Source: Pelagomonas calceolata (taxonomy: Eukaryota > Sar > Pelagophyceae > Pelagomonadales > Pelagomonadaceae). From it: DNA of 64,000 nt. Below the pieces are notes generated by a model, which saw nothing but the letters and a program-made list of their open reading frames with translations, ran no database searches and had not been told where the DNA came from. The DNA lies in contig CAKKNE010000003.1 of assembly GCA_918797485.1 (NCBI GenBank), positions 1,116,001-1,180,000 on the forward strand. Direction: 5' to 3'. Made by a program: the position numbers and the translations under genes. Shown here piece by piece: positions 7,710 through 16,785 of this stretch; the first letter of the stretch is position 1, and every line of letters starts with the position of its first letter.

Positions 7710-10700
7710 CTATTGAATACTACAAGCGCAGCTGTCCGGCGGCGATTCCCATACCTCTCCACCGGTCCCCTGCGGTACGGCCTCCACGCGCGTAAAGTAC
7801 TCATTTGGTTCAGGCCAATGGCACGTATTATCATCAAGCGTAAGGCGCTTGATCTGACTTCCCGCATAATCACCAGGTCCAAGTGTCACCAAGTAGGCTC
7901 CCTTCTCGCCCGCAATGGGCTCAGCCTTCGCAAACGTACCAGACCAGCCTTGGGTCTGCCATGTGCCAGTGCCGTCCGCAAACCACGTCTCATGCGTGCG
8001 CGAGTCACGGCCCCCCGGATGACCCCAATGTTCCACCCAGATTGGTTTCCATTTACCTTGGAAAACATGCGCGGCGCCCCGGCCGCGGGCTGGGCTGCCG
8101 GACAACGTGATCTTGTACACGGCATTGGTCAACCCGCCACCCTGCGCTTCGATTACACCCACCACGCCTGGCACACGCACACGGGTGCTCCGGCCGGCCG
8201 AGCCCCCCGCACCCACCCGACGGAAATGCTCAGCAGGACCCACCGACTCAAAGACAGCGACGCCTTCACCACATGGATACTGCAGGGCAAGATAGCCGAC
8301 GGTGTGGCCCTCGCGCGCGATGCGATCGACGAGCTGCTGTACTGACGCCGCAACGTCGCGAGACCAGTAGAACTTGCCACCTTCCTGGGGCTTGCAGCCT
8401 GGCAGCGGGCTCGGCATCGGTGGAAAGGTGCGTCCCCAATCGTCGCGCCACAGGCCCATGTACTCGAGCGTCGCATTCGCCGTGGGTACGCCGCCGCCGA
8501 CCGCGTCCAACCCGCGGTCCGCCTCGCGCTGCGCCTCGTGGGCCGCCTCATTGGCCTGCCCACGCACGTCCTGGACGGTGCGAAGCGGCGGCACCGGGCG
8601 CAGCTCGAAGCGCTCCCACTGCCACTGGTGCTGCCAATGCCCCATCGCAGGGCTGTCCACGCCGCCCTGGTCGGTGACGCGCAGCCAGCGGTTGGTCGCC
8701 GGATTGTGCAAGCCCACGGTGCCGTCGCGATTATGCCTCACGACGAAGCGCTCCCACTGCCAGCCCTGATTAAACGCTTGGCCCTTGGCCGGTGAGTCGG
8801 CGCCGCCATGGTCGTTGACACGCAGCCAGCGGTCAGTCTTGTAGTTGTAGAGCCCGATCTGCCCGTGACCGACGTTATGCATCTCGAAGCGCTCCCACAT
8901 CCAGCCCTGATTAAACCCGCCAATCGCCGGGCTGTCGGCACCGCCGTGGTCGGTGACGCGCACCCAACGGCCGGTGGCGCGGTTGAAAAGCCCGACGGTC
9001 TGGACCGTCTGCATGTGATGGGCGAACTGGTCCAGCTTTTGCGCGTCTTCCAGCTTCTTCGCGGCCCTGCTGTAGTGCTCCTTGCCGCCGTGGCACGCCT
9101 GCCCGGAGCCGCCGAGCGTGACCTTGTGTATCTGGAGCTCACCGTCTCCACCGATGTGGTTAATTGCGCCTGAGAAACCGGGAATTCTAATGTTCTGGTG
9201 GTTGCGCCCGGTGTGGTGATAACCGTGATCGCCTTTCCTGTGACGACCACCCTCCGAGAGTCGATGACGGTCCTTCTCAAAGCACCAGAATATTTCGCCT
9301 CCGCACTCAATGCCGAAGTACCCCACGCCGCCGTTGCGTTGGAGCTCCGGTAAGAAGCGATCTTGGAAGCAGCGAGCGATCTCATCGTTTGAATGATACT
9401 TCCACCCCAGTGCGGCACTGCCGTGGTTGAGACGTGGTCCACCGGTAAAGCACCCGAGATCCTCTATCGTGCCGCGCTTTCGCTTCTCCTCCTCGGCCTT
9501 GGCGGCGGCGGCGGCTTCGCGCCGCTTTTTCTCCTCGGCGGCCGCTTCAGCGGCGCGAAGCTTCCGCTCTGCCTCGGCGGCCTGTGCTTCGGCGGCGAGA
9601 CGCTGCCGCCTCTCCTCAGCGGCCTTCGCCTCTGCTTCGGCGGCGAGGCGTTGCCGCCTTTCCCTGGCGGCCTCGGCTTCGGCTGCGCGGCGCCGCTGCT
9701 CGGCCTCGGCCTCGTCCTCCTCGTCCTCCTCCTCCTCCTCGACGATCGTGGCGCCACCCGCGAATACCGATGCGCCGGTTGCGAGTGCCCACTCGACGCC
9801 CTGCGCCGCGGGTCGCTTCATCGGATTATGCTCGAGCATCGCGGCGACAAGGCAGCCGAACCTGGCCGACGCGGCGTTGGTCTCGTCGATCAGCGCCTTC
9901 ACGGCCTTGGGGTCGAGCGCGAAAACACCCGTGCTGCGAGCCTCTACAAGCTTTCCCGTGACCGCGCCGCCGAGCATGCACCCCAGGGCCCAGACGTCGT
10001 CCTTGCCGTCGTAGGCCCTGCCCATCGCCTTCTCCGGGGATCGGTACATGTCAGCGCCGACCTTGTTGGCGCCGCCCGCCGAAGAGACCTTGCTCTTGGC
10101 GAGGACGACTTCGGCGAGCCCCAGGTCGATGATTCGCGCGTTTTGGTGCTCGTCGAAGAGCACGTTGTCCGGTTTCAGATCGCGATGTTGCATCCGCAGG
10201 CCATGCATGTACGCGAGCGCCGAAGCGACCTGCCGCGCCCACTGCGAGGTCTGCTCCTCGCGCTCTCGCTGACCGCACGTGAGAGGCCCGCGCTCCCGCT
10301 CGATGCGGGCGAGTAGCGAGCCCCCGGCCAGAAACTCCATGGCAATCGCATAAAACTTGTCCTTCTTGAAGCGAAAGGCTGTGAAGTAGCGGACGATGTT
10401 CGGATGGTTCAGCATCGAGAGCCGTGCCGCCTCTTCCCGTAGCTTTTTGACGCCGACGCCCGTCTTTTTGATCTTCATGAGCTTGACGGCGTACAGGCGA
10501 CCGTCGTCCTTGTTCTTCATCCTGTGCGTCGTGCCGAAGGAGCCCTCGCCCAGGAGCGACGCCTCCTGGTCCGAGTCGTCCGAGTCGTACGGATCGTACA
10601 TGAAGCGCTCCTGCGCCGCGGCTTCGTTCGCGAGCAGTTGCTGGACCCCGGCCTTGAGCTCGTCGAGCGAATCCTGCTGGCGCGCGTTCTGGTCGATGAC

Positions 10701-11435
10701 TGTGCTCACGTCCTCGGCGATCCGGTCCAGCTTGAGCCCGAGCGCCGAGAGCTCCTCGCGCTCGACGGCGCTGCCCTTCGGGATGCCGCACATGATCGCT
10801 GCCCGCTGCGCCGCCGCCTGGTTGTTCGCGTCGACCGTCTGCTGGCCCAGAAGCTGGATCAAGCCCTCGATCTTCTCGAAGCGCTGCGCCTGCAGCGCGA
10901 GCTGTTGGAGGTCCAACGCCGAGCCGAGCTCGTTGCTGAGCTCACAGAGCCGCTTGTCGAGGAGGCCGAAGCGCCGCGCGTCGAGCGAGCCGGAGCAGAG
11001 CTTCGCGAACGCGCCCTTCTTCGAGAATTGTTGAATAAATTTCGCCGCCTCGTCGAGCGCCTGGCCGATGGCCGTCACCGTCCGAGCGACGGCCTCGACC
11101 TGTCCCGTCGGCAGGCCCTGCGTCGCTTTGACGACGTCCTGGAGCTTCTGGGCGATCTCAACTCCGCGGCGCTGCAGCAGCGCCGCGGCCTCCTTGTTGA
11201 AGCGCACCTGGCGCACCGCGAGGCCGAGTTCGGCTAATCCATGCGCAAACGGCATCAGACACATGTTGAGCGGCGGCGGCGCGACCGCTGGGAGTGCCGC
11301 CAGAATTCCAGAGAGCGGTCCGAGGACGTCGGTCTGCGACGCCGTGAGTGTGGCGCCGGCGCCGGCCGCTGCGCCGACGGCCACCGCGGCCTTAGTGGAT
11401 GACGATGCCTTCGTTGCGGGCGCGACCCTCGCCAT
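7710..11435 (-). CDS. MLKL-like helical bundle, protein kinase and trefoil-like repeat protein
   Basis: Encodes 1241 residues. Residues 75-185 form a four-helix pattern like the MLKL N-terminal executioner domain (QALDEAAKFIQQFSKK, then a C-x-G-S-x-D-x2-RF turn and LDKRLCELSNELGSAL). Residues 290-545 are a Ser/Thr kinase with GEGSFG (296-301), Lys318, HRDLKPDN (Asp419) and DLG (437-439), so probably active. An acidic run and a Glu/Arg coiled coil (565-655) follow. Next come an unrecognised module (about 700-780), three trefoil-like repeats with RWLRV, DSPA and WERF (813-850, 858-898, 906-944), a second copy of the module, and a Cys-rich end. The last four residues, CSIQ, fit a CaaX farnesylation box. 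MLKL family proteins permeabilise membranes in necroptosis; that role here is inference. Confidence 0.82.
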   Translation of the reverse strand: MARVAPATKASSSTKAAVAVGAAAGAGATLTASQTDVLGPLSGILAALPAVAPPPLNMCLMPFAHGLAELGLAVRQVRFNKEAAALLQRRGVEIAQKLQDVVKATQGLPTGQVEAVARTVTAIGQALDEAAKFIQQFSKKGAFAKLCSGSLDARRFGLLDKRLCELSNELGSALDLQQLALQAQRFEKIEGLIQLLGQQTVDANNQAAAQRAAIMCGIPKGSAVEREELSALGLKLDRIAEDVSTVIDQNARQQDSLDELKAGVQQLLANEAAAQERFMYDPYDSDDSDQEASLLGEGSFGTTHRMKNKDDGRLYAVKLMKIKKTGVGVKKLREEAARLSMLNHPNIVRYFTAFRFKKDKFYAIAMEFLAGGSLLARIERERGPLTCGQREREEQTSQWARQVASALAYMHGLRMQHRDLKPDNVLFDEHQNARIIDLGLAEVVLAKSKVSSAGGANKVGADMYRSPEKAMGRAYDGKDDVWALGCMLGGAVTGKLVEARSTGVFALDPKAVKALIDETNAASARFGCLVAAMLEHNPMKRPAAQGVEWALATGASVFAGGATIVEEEEEDEEDEAEAEQRRRAAEAEAARERRQRLAAEAEAKAAEERRQRLAAEAQAAEAERKLRAAEAAAEEKKRREAAAAAKAEEEKRKRGTIEDLGCFTGGPRLNHGSAALGWKYHSNDEIARCFQDRFLPELQRNGGVGYFGIECGGEIFWCFEKDRHRLSEGGRHRKGDHGYHHTGRNHQNIRIPGFSGAINHIGGDGELQIHKVTLGGSGQACHGGKEHYSRAAKKLEDAQKLDQFAHHMQTVQTVGLFNRATGRWVRVTDHGGADSPAIGGFNQGWMWERFEMHNVGHGQIGLYNYKTDRWLRVNDHGGADSPAKGQAFNQGWQWERFVVRHNRDGTVGLHNPATNRWLRVTDQGGVDSPAMGHWQHQWQWERFELRPVPPLRTVQDVRGQANEAAHEAQREADRGLDAVGGGVPTANATLEYMGLWRDDWGRTFPPMPSPLPGCKPQEGGKFYWSRDVAASVQQLVDRIAREGHTVGYLALQYPCGEGVAVFESVGPAEHFRRVGAGGSAGRSTRVRVPGVVGVIEAQGGGLTNAVYKITLSGSPARGRGAAHVFQGKWKPIWVEHWGHPGGRDSRTHETWFADGTGTWQTQGWSGTFAKAEPIAGEKGAYLVTLGPGDYAGSQIKRLTLDDNTCHWPEPNEYFTRVEAVPQGTGGEVWESPPDSCACSIQ

Positions 11436-11931
11436 GTTGCGGAAAGGGCAGCCCTTAATCTGGTGGGGCACCGCCTGTTGTGCCCAAAATCGCAGCTTAG
11501 GCTGCCGTGATCTCGCAGCGATATTGCAATATGCAGCTACGCTTTGTGCATGCGCTGCATTGGATCTCAGCGCGCTAGTTTTAGTCGCGCTTCAAGGGAA
11601 TCCTGCGGGTGCAAATTGAGGAGGTGTCGGTCCGAGATATGGCTCCGCTTCCCTGAGAAAAAAACCCGAACCCAAGCCCTCACACTCGAGTATCGAGACT
11701 CGAGATCAGCTAGCATTGCAGCTTTCAGCTTGTGTGCAGCCCGGCAAGCAAGCTCAGACCCAGTTGCATCAGCTGCATCCGCACAGCGACGCGCCGCGCA
11801 TCCCTACGACGCCTTTGCTCATTGCTGTGCACGCTGTGCATCGCTGAGAGCAGAGAGCAGAGAGTGAGAGCTGAGAGCTGCATTGCACATCATCATTTTT
11901 GCCGTGGCAGTCCTCTGCGCAAGAGCTAAAG
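11436..11931. other. Divergent intergenic region with short repeats
   Basis: Some 496 bp between the MLKL-like and RidA genes. It holds a purine-rich GAGAGCA-type microsatellite at about 11848-11880 and a small inverted repeat around CTCGAG near 11687-11706. No RNA gene was recognised. Confidence 0.4.
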
Positions 11932-12375
11932 ATGCAATTAAAAGCTCTCTCCCACTTCGCGTCGGTCGCCGCCGCGGCAATCGTCGGCGTCGTTCTGGAG
12001 CGCATACGTGCCCGACGGTCGTATGCACTCATCGAGCGCGCACCGGGCTTCAAGGCGTGGCGCATGAGCAAATGGGTCAAGCACGCCGGCCGCATCGAGA
12101 CGCAAGGGCTCGTGGGCACGGACGCCGCGTCGTCGATCGCCGAGCAAACTGCGCAAGCACTCGCCAAGCTCGACGCCATTCTGACGGAGGCGGGCTCGTC
12201 GCGCGACAAGCTGCTGTCGGTGACCATATATCTGCGAGACATCGAGCGGGACTTTGAGGGCATGAATGGGGTATATGACGCATGGCTTGGAACAGACAAG
12301 CCGACGCGCGCCTGCGTGCAGGCCAAGCTCGGCCACTCCTGGCTCGTCGAGATCCGCGCCCAGGCGGCCGCATAG
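11932..12375 (+). CDS. RidA/YjgF/YER057c family protein
   Basis: Encodes 147 residues. The C-terminal 110 residues match RidA proteins: an EQTAQALAKLDAILTEAG helix, the VTIYLRDIERDFEGMN segment, VYDAWLG, and TRACVQAKLGHSWLVEIRAQA with the conserved Arg that binds the carboxylate of 2-aminoacrylate-type imines. Classical members hydrolyse reactive enamines and imines released by PLP enzymes. The N-terminus (SHFASVAAAAIVGVVLERIRARR) has a hydrophobic stretch and basic residues, suggesting targeting or membrane association. The first in-frame ATG was chosen. Its stop lies 16 bp from that of the convergent FYVE gene. Confidence 0.85.
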   Translation: MQLKALSHFASVAAAAIVGVVLERIRARRSYALIERAPGFKAWRMSKWVKHAGRIETQGLVGTDAASSIAEQTAQALAKLDAILTEAGSSRDKLLSVTIYLRDIERDFEGMNGVYDAWLGTDKPTRACVQAKLGHSWLVEIRAQAAA

Positions 12376-12391
12376 GTAAGTAGTACACAAT

Positions 12392-13717
12392 TTAGATGTC
12401 TATCTCGTCGAGGTCGTCTCCCTTCCGCTCGCCCGAGAACTCGCGCAGCTCCTCGCTCGGCCCGTCGTCGTCGGCGCGCCGCCGCCGCCGCTCGCGCTCG
12501 CGCGCCCAGCCGTCGTCCTTCGGCGGCGCCGGCGCGTCGGCCCAGGCGTCCGCGGGCCGCTCGTCCTCGGCGGCGAGGCGCCGCGCGAGCGCCTCGTCGG
12601 CGGCGACCTGGGAAGGGCAGTCGACGCGCGGCGCGAAAGGGTCGTCGGAGGCGTCGCCGTACTCGTCGCGCGTCGCCGCCGCTTCGGCCAGCCACTCGCC
12701 GCGGCCCTCGCCGTGCTCGCCGAAGGGCCGCTCGCCGGCCAGGACCTCGTCGAGCGCGTCGTAGAGCGGCTGCGCCGCGCGCGGCCGCTCGACGGCGCCG
12801 GACAAGATCGCGTCGACGGCGTGGTCCGCACCATAAAAACTCTCGTTGCAGTCCGGTCGCGCGAGCACGACACAAGCGTGGAGCGCGACGCCCGCGAACA
12901 GGCCCTTGGAGTGGGCGTAGGAGAAGACCGCCGACGCGCCGCCGTCGCCAGCCGTCACCGCAGTCTCGGCAGACCGCCCGAACGGGCCCACTGCCATGCC
13001 GATCTCGGTGCCCAGCGACATCTGCGCCGTCGACGCGAAGGCGTCGACGGCGTCCTGCGAGTTCAGGACAACGAGCATGTCCGTCACCTCGCCGCCGATC
13101 TGCAGGCCCCAGCCCGCGCCGGCCGTGCAGACGGCCGACGGCGCGCTCCAGCCGCCGTCCCGCGTCCGCGCTATCACCAGACCGCTCCCGACGCGCGCCG
13201 AGAAGAAGAAGCCCGCCTGCATCGTCGTGAGGAAGGCGAGGCCCCAGGCCGACGCGATGAGGTCGGCCGGGACTTGGTCGGATGCGCCCTCGAGCGCGTT
13301 GTCGGCGCAGAAGTTTAGGAGCGTGTGCGTCGCCTTCTGGATCTCGGACCGCATGTCGAACTGGAGCGGCACGTTGAGGTACCGTGCCACGTCCGCGCGG
13401 TCGACCTCGGTGGTCTGCGACGCGTTCGAGCACGTCTTCCTCAAGTCGTCCTGGTACGGCAGCAGGGCCTCGCGGCACGCGGCGCAGGTCCTTAATGGTT
13501 CCCGGGGATCAAAAGTAGACAGCAGCGAGTCCCAGTCCGGCGGGTAGACGACGTCCGCCGGATGAATCAAGCACTTGTAGGGCGAGCACGCATCACAAAA
13601 AATGCCGCCGCACTTCCGGCAGTGGTGCCGCCAGTTCCAGCCGTCGAAGGGCGCGTGGCAGCCGAGGCAGACCGCCGTCTCGTCGTCACCCAACCAGCGC
13701 GGGGCGACGTCCTGCAT
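12392..13717 (-). CDS. FYVE zinc finger and SYLF-domain protein
   Basis: Encodes 441 residues. The N-terminal FYVE finger begins with the WxxD element (WLGDD) and paired Cys residues, and carries RHHCRKCGG, the basic motif that binds phosphatidylinositol 3-phosphate on endosomes. Residues 130-300 form a SYLF (Ysc84) domain, with LIASAWGLAFLTTMQAGFFF and glycine-rich strands; these domains bind phosphoinositides and actin. The last 120 residues are acidic and low in complexity, with a charged Arg run. The first ATG is at 13717; the frame upstream starts with TTG. The pairing is like SH3YL1-type and protist FYVE-SYLF proteins, suggesting a role in endosome or membrane-ruffle traffic. Confidence 0.9.
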   Translation of the reverse strand: MQDVAPRWLGDDETAVCLGCHAPFDGWNWRHHCRKCGGIFCDACSPYKCLIHPADVVYPPDWDSLLSTFDPREPLRTCAACREALLPYQDDLRKTCSNASQTTEVDRADVARYLNVPLQFDMRSEIQKATHTLLNFCADNALEGASDQVPADLIASAWGLAFLTTMQAGFFFSARVGSGLVIARTRDGGWSAPSAVCTAGAGWGLQIGGEVTDMLVVLNSQDAVDAFASTAQMSLGTEIGMAVGPFGRSAETAVTAGDGGASAVFSYAHSKGLFAGVALHACVVLARPDCNESFYGADHAVDAILSGAVERPRAAQPLYDALDEVLAGERPFGEHGEGRGEWLAEAAATRDEYGDASDDPFAPRVDCPSQVAADEALARRLAAEDERPADAWADAPAPPKDDGWARERERRRRRADDDGPSEELREFSGERKGDDLDEIDI

Positions 13718-14095
13718 GATATGCTCTGCCAAGAGAGGCTTTTTGCTCCTGGTGGAGCTGTTGCTCGACGGCGTGTGCGTGGAGCTTCAGCGGCGACTAG
13801 TGCTGCATTCCTTTTGCATTTGCTGCCCCGTGGCGCTTGGGGGGCTGCCTCTGCAAGCTCTGCGAAAATCGTCTTTCACTTCCTAGTGTGTCTTTGCCCC
13901 TGGGACTAGCAAAACCGATTTCGGCCGGCATCGCGGTACGGGGTATTCTCACGGTCACAGAGACGAAGCGTTACAGTTACGGAGCTCTGCTTCTCTCGCG
14001 CGACGTCTGTGGGCCAAACGACCTCTTCTAATTATCGATCAAACTTTAACCTGTTTGACCCGACGCTCGCTCGGCGTGACGCGTCGTCGTATATC
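13718..14095. other. Divergent intergenic region
   Basis: Some 378 bp between the FYVE and Cys-rich genes. I see no repeat, RNA gene or copy of the oriented palindrome. Confidence 0.3.
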
Positions 14096-15076
14096 ATGCC
14101 GCGCGCCGCCTTCCTGCTCCTCGCCGCCGCGTGCATCGGCGGAGACGCGCAAATACCACCGTGCCCCGCCGGCGTGAAAGACGACCTGAACTGGTACACG
14201 ACGACGTCGAGCGGGAAGGTCCACGACTGCGCGTGGCTGCGCCTCGACCCCGACACGCGCTGTAATAACGATGGGCGCTTCCTCAATTGCCCGGCGGCCT
14301 GCGGGAAATGCTTGGGCGTCTGCCAGAACGACGAGCGCGACGACGACACTTGGCTACGGAAGCACGAGGCCGCGGACGGGCCCCACGGCTGCGCCTGGGC
14401 GGCGGAGGAGCCGCGGAACCGGTGCTTCGAGATGGGCGCCGACGGCCGCCGATCCGGTGAGGCTTGTGAAGCGGCCTGCGGCTTTTGCGTGGGAGCGCCG
14501 TCGTGGCCGCATTCCGAGGGACCCGACGGTCCCATCATGGACGACGTCGACCCCTTCCCGGCGGAGGGCGCCGCGGGCGACGACGGCCCGACCGCGTTCA
14601 ACAACGACGACGAGGTCGACGACAACGGCGTGGAAAATGACGACGACGACGACGAAGCCGACGCGGCGTCGTGCGCCGACGACCCGCAGTGGCAGAAACT
14701 TGGGAGCAAGACGAAAGCGTGCGCGTGGGTCGCCGAGAAGTTCTCGCGGTGCGACACCGAAGGCGCCGACGGCAGAAACGCCATCGAGGCCTGCAAGGCG
14801 GCGTGCGGCATGTGCGCGACGCCGACGCCGGCTCCTGTTGCGTCAGAGCGCAAGGCGCGCGAGGACCCGTCGGCGCGCATGCTGCCGACGGGGTACGTGT
14901 TCTTCCTTTTGGGAGCGTCGCTCGCGATGCTCGTGTTGTGCGGCATACAGTGCAAGAGTACGTTTTGCAGGACTCCGGTGCGTTATGGCGGCGTGGGGAG
15001 CGACACGATCATCTCGGTCAGCGACGACCCGGACGACGAGGGCTTCGAGATGTCGGGCTCGTCGAGTATGGTGTGA
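14096..15076 (+). CDS. Type I membrane protein with three Cys-rich repeats
   Basis: Encodes 326 residues with a signal peptide (MPRAAFLLLAAACIGGDAQ). Three extracellular repeats of about 45 residues each carry a Trp, a C-A-W pair, an RC pair and a closing ACGxC (GKC, GFC, GMC). This layout is common in stramenopile surface proteins and loosely ShK-toxin-like in spacing. Repeats two and three are separated by a long acidic linker rich in Asp and Asn. One transmembrane helix (GYVFFLLGASLAMLVLCGI) precedes a cytoplasmic tail of about 40 residues. It is likely a surface adhesin or receptor; the ligand is unknown. Its stop is 10 bp from that of the next gene on the other strand. Confidence 0.75.
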   Translation: MPRAAFLLLAAACIGGDAQIPPCPAGVKDDLNWYTTTSSGKVHDCAWLRLDPDTRCNNDGRFLNCPAACGKCLGVCQNDERDDDTWLRKHEAADGPHGCAWAAEEPRNRCFEMGADGRRSGEACEAACGFCVGAPSWPHSEGPDGPIMDDVDPFPAEGAAGDDGPTAFNNDDEVDDNGVENDDDDDEADAASCADDPQWQKLGSKTKACAWVAEKFSRCDTEGADGRNAIEACKAACGMCATPTPAPVASERKAREDPSARMLPTGYVFFLLGASLAMLVLCGIQCKSTFCRTPVRYGGVGSDTIISVSDDPDDEGFEMSGSSSMV

Positions 15077-15086
15077 GTAAGACACA

Positions 15087-15636
15087 TTACTTATCCTTCG
15101 CGAGGGTTCCCTCCCGGACGAGTCGACGGCGCGTCTCCGCCCACTCACGCGCCTCCCGTGCCCGCAGGAGCAGCAGCACCCCGCATACGATTTCGATGCC
15201 GCCGGCGCACGCGACCGGCTCGCGAACAACGTCCGACGCAAAGGCTACGACGAGCGCCACCCCGACGTAGAGCTTCGCCGCCGCCGCGGCTTCGTCGGAT
15301 ATTTTATTTTGCACGATCGCCGCGGCGACCTGCGCGGGAATAGAGTCGAGTGGTGAGAGACGCGTCGATAGCGTGAGGTCGACGCAATGATTTGGATTGT
15401 GCACGGGCTACCACGAGCGTCTGCAGGCCCCAGAACAAGCACGCCCACATGCGCGCGATCTTGCAATCCGCCTGGCACGTCTCCGCCGGCGGCACGACGA
15501 CGAATTTCGCGGCGGGGCTTGGCTTATTCACGTAGCTTACCTTGAAAATGTTGGCGGGACCCAGCAGCACCCAGTGGTAATTGAGCAGCTTGATGAGTGT
15601 TGAGCGTGCAGTGCGACGCGATCCACCGGGCGCCAT
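15087..15636 (-). CDS. Small multi-pass membrane protein, spliced
   Basis: Exons 15412-15636 and 15087-15329 join in phase 0 to give 155 residues. Three hydrophobic spans are visible: one built across the splice (MWACLFWGLQTLV joined to VAAAIV), one at YVGVALVVAFASDVV and one at GIEIVCGVLLLLRA. The C-terminus is basic. The model rests on GT-AG sites (GTAGCC and CCGCGCAG), on continuous hydrophobic character across the join, and on the ATG at 15636 that gives MAPGGSRR. No family was recognised. Confidence 0.6.
15330..15411 (-). mobile_element. Degenerate introner intron, 82 bp
   Basis: Read on the minus strand, the intron ends CTATTCCCGCGCAG, close to the family end TTGATTTCCGCACAG, and contains CTCACGCTATCGACGCG, close to the family's internal CTCCACGCCATCGACGCG. 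The target copies GTAGCC and GTCGCC match at five of six bases. This is an older, diverged member of the family seen intact at 2931 and 21104. Confidence 0.55.
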
Positions 15637-16466
15637 GATAGCGTTGCTTTGCACTCTTGAAGCGCTAATGCGATCTTGAAGCACCAACGCGATCGCTATT
15701 GAATCTTGCGAGCAGCTGTTCGCGCGCGATATGCGCGCAGATGCTACTGTCTGCTCTCCCTTGTTTTTGAAGGCTTCCTAGCGCGAACGCGTGGATCCGA
15801 TGCGTGCAAGCCAAATATTCTGCAGAAATATCGCCCTGCCAGCCTTCAAACCTATACCGCCGCGTGGCGTGTCTGCAAAAGCTGCTGCAGCGCTCGGTGA
15901 AAGACATACTAGCCACTTGCACCCGCCGCCCCAGCCACTTGCAGGCAACTTCGACCCGAGGGCTCGAAAATCGGCAGGGACGCGGCTGTTTGCGTGCGGA
16001 AACGAGAGGACGTACTCACACGTGCTGCCTGGCGGCCCCGGGCTGCCTGAGAGGATCCAGAATTCAAATGGCAAGCCATTTCTGGGTACTCTCCCAAGCG
16101 GGTGCGATGGAGCCCGCGGGCCTTGGACGGCCCGGTGGCCGCGCGCCCCATCTCTGCAACAGCACCCGCCCCCGCCCTAGGGGGGAAGGGCCGACCTGCA
16201 CGCGCCGCCGCGCCGCGCAGTCGCCGGCGCCTGGGGGGCCGCACCATTCAAATGTACCGGGGCGCTGTCTACCACGAGAAGATCGGTCCGACGCTCGACA
16301 AAGTCGAATTCTCGTTTAGAGGGTTTAGATGACCACGCCCGGGACTTTGGCCGCCATGGGCAAACGCACGAGATGCTGCTTTGGGTGGCGCAGACGCCAG
16401 CGGAATTGTTAGCAGAGCGAGAGATGTCCCGTCCTGCTCTCCGATGGCAAAGCATCATCAGTGGCA

Positions 16467-16754
16467 ATGGGGTGCTACGGCGCGGACGTAGACAGGCTCC
16501 TCGACGTCCACGGGAGGCCCGAAGTAGCCACGGCAACAGAGCCACAAGAATGGCTCCGGTACATTATGGAGCGCGGGTTCTTTCGCTACATGTTGTATCA
16601 ACCGGATAGTCATGCAGCGGGCGCGTGGGCGTCCGGATGCCGCCAGCAGCTGTTCTACTATTGCTCCTGTGCGCGTCGCATCGCACCACGACTCCTCCGC
16701 CCGAGTAAAAACGTCTATCCGAACATACCGCTCCTCGGGCCTGTCGGCGGTTGA
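16467..16754 (+). pseudogene. Possible gene relic, 95-residue frame
   Basis: A short ATG-started frame with protein-like composition (GCYGADVDRLLDVHGR, then EWLRYIMERGFFRYML), interrupted relative to a preceding frame that also looks coding (TPAELLAEREMSRPALRW, near 16393-16450). It ends inside the dispersed repeat at 16681. It may be a fragment of a decayed host gene. No family was recognised, and chance cannot be excluded. Confidence 0.25.
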
Positions 16755-16785
16755 GTTGCGGAATCGGCTGCGGCCGCCGAACCAA
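16681..16785 (+). repeat. Dispersed repeat A, copy 1
   Basis: About 105 bp, beginning TCGCACCACGACTCCTCCGC, that reappear at 19001-19104 with scattered substitutions and single-base indels. The copies are in the same orientation, 2.3 kb apart. The 3' part contains an inverted repeat that is perfect only in copy 2. Confidence 0.7.
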
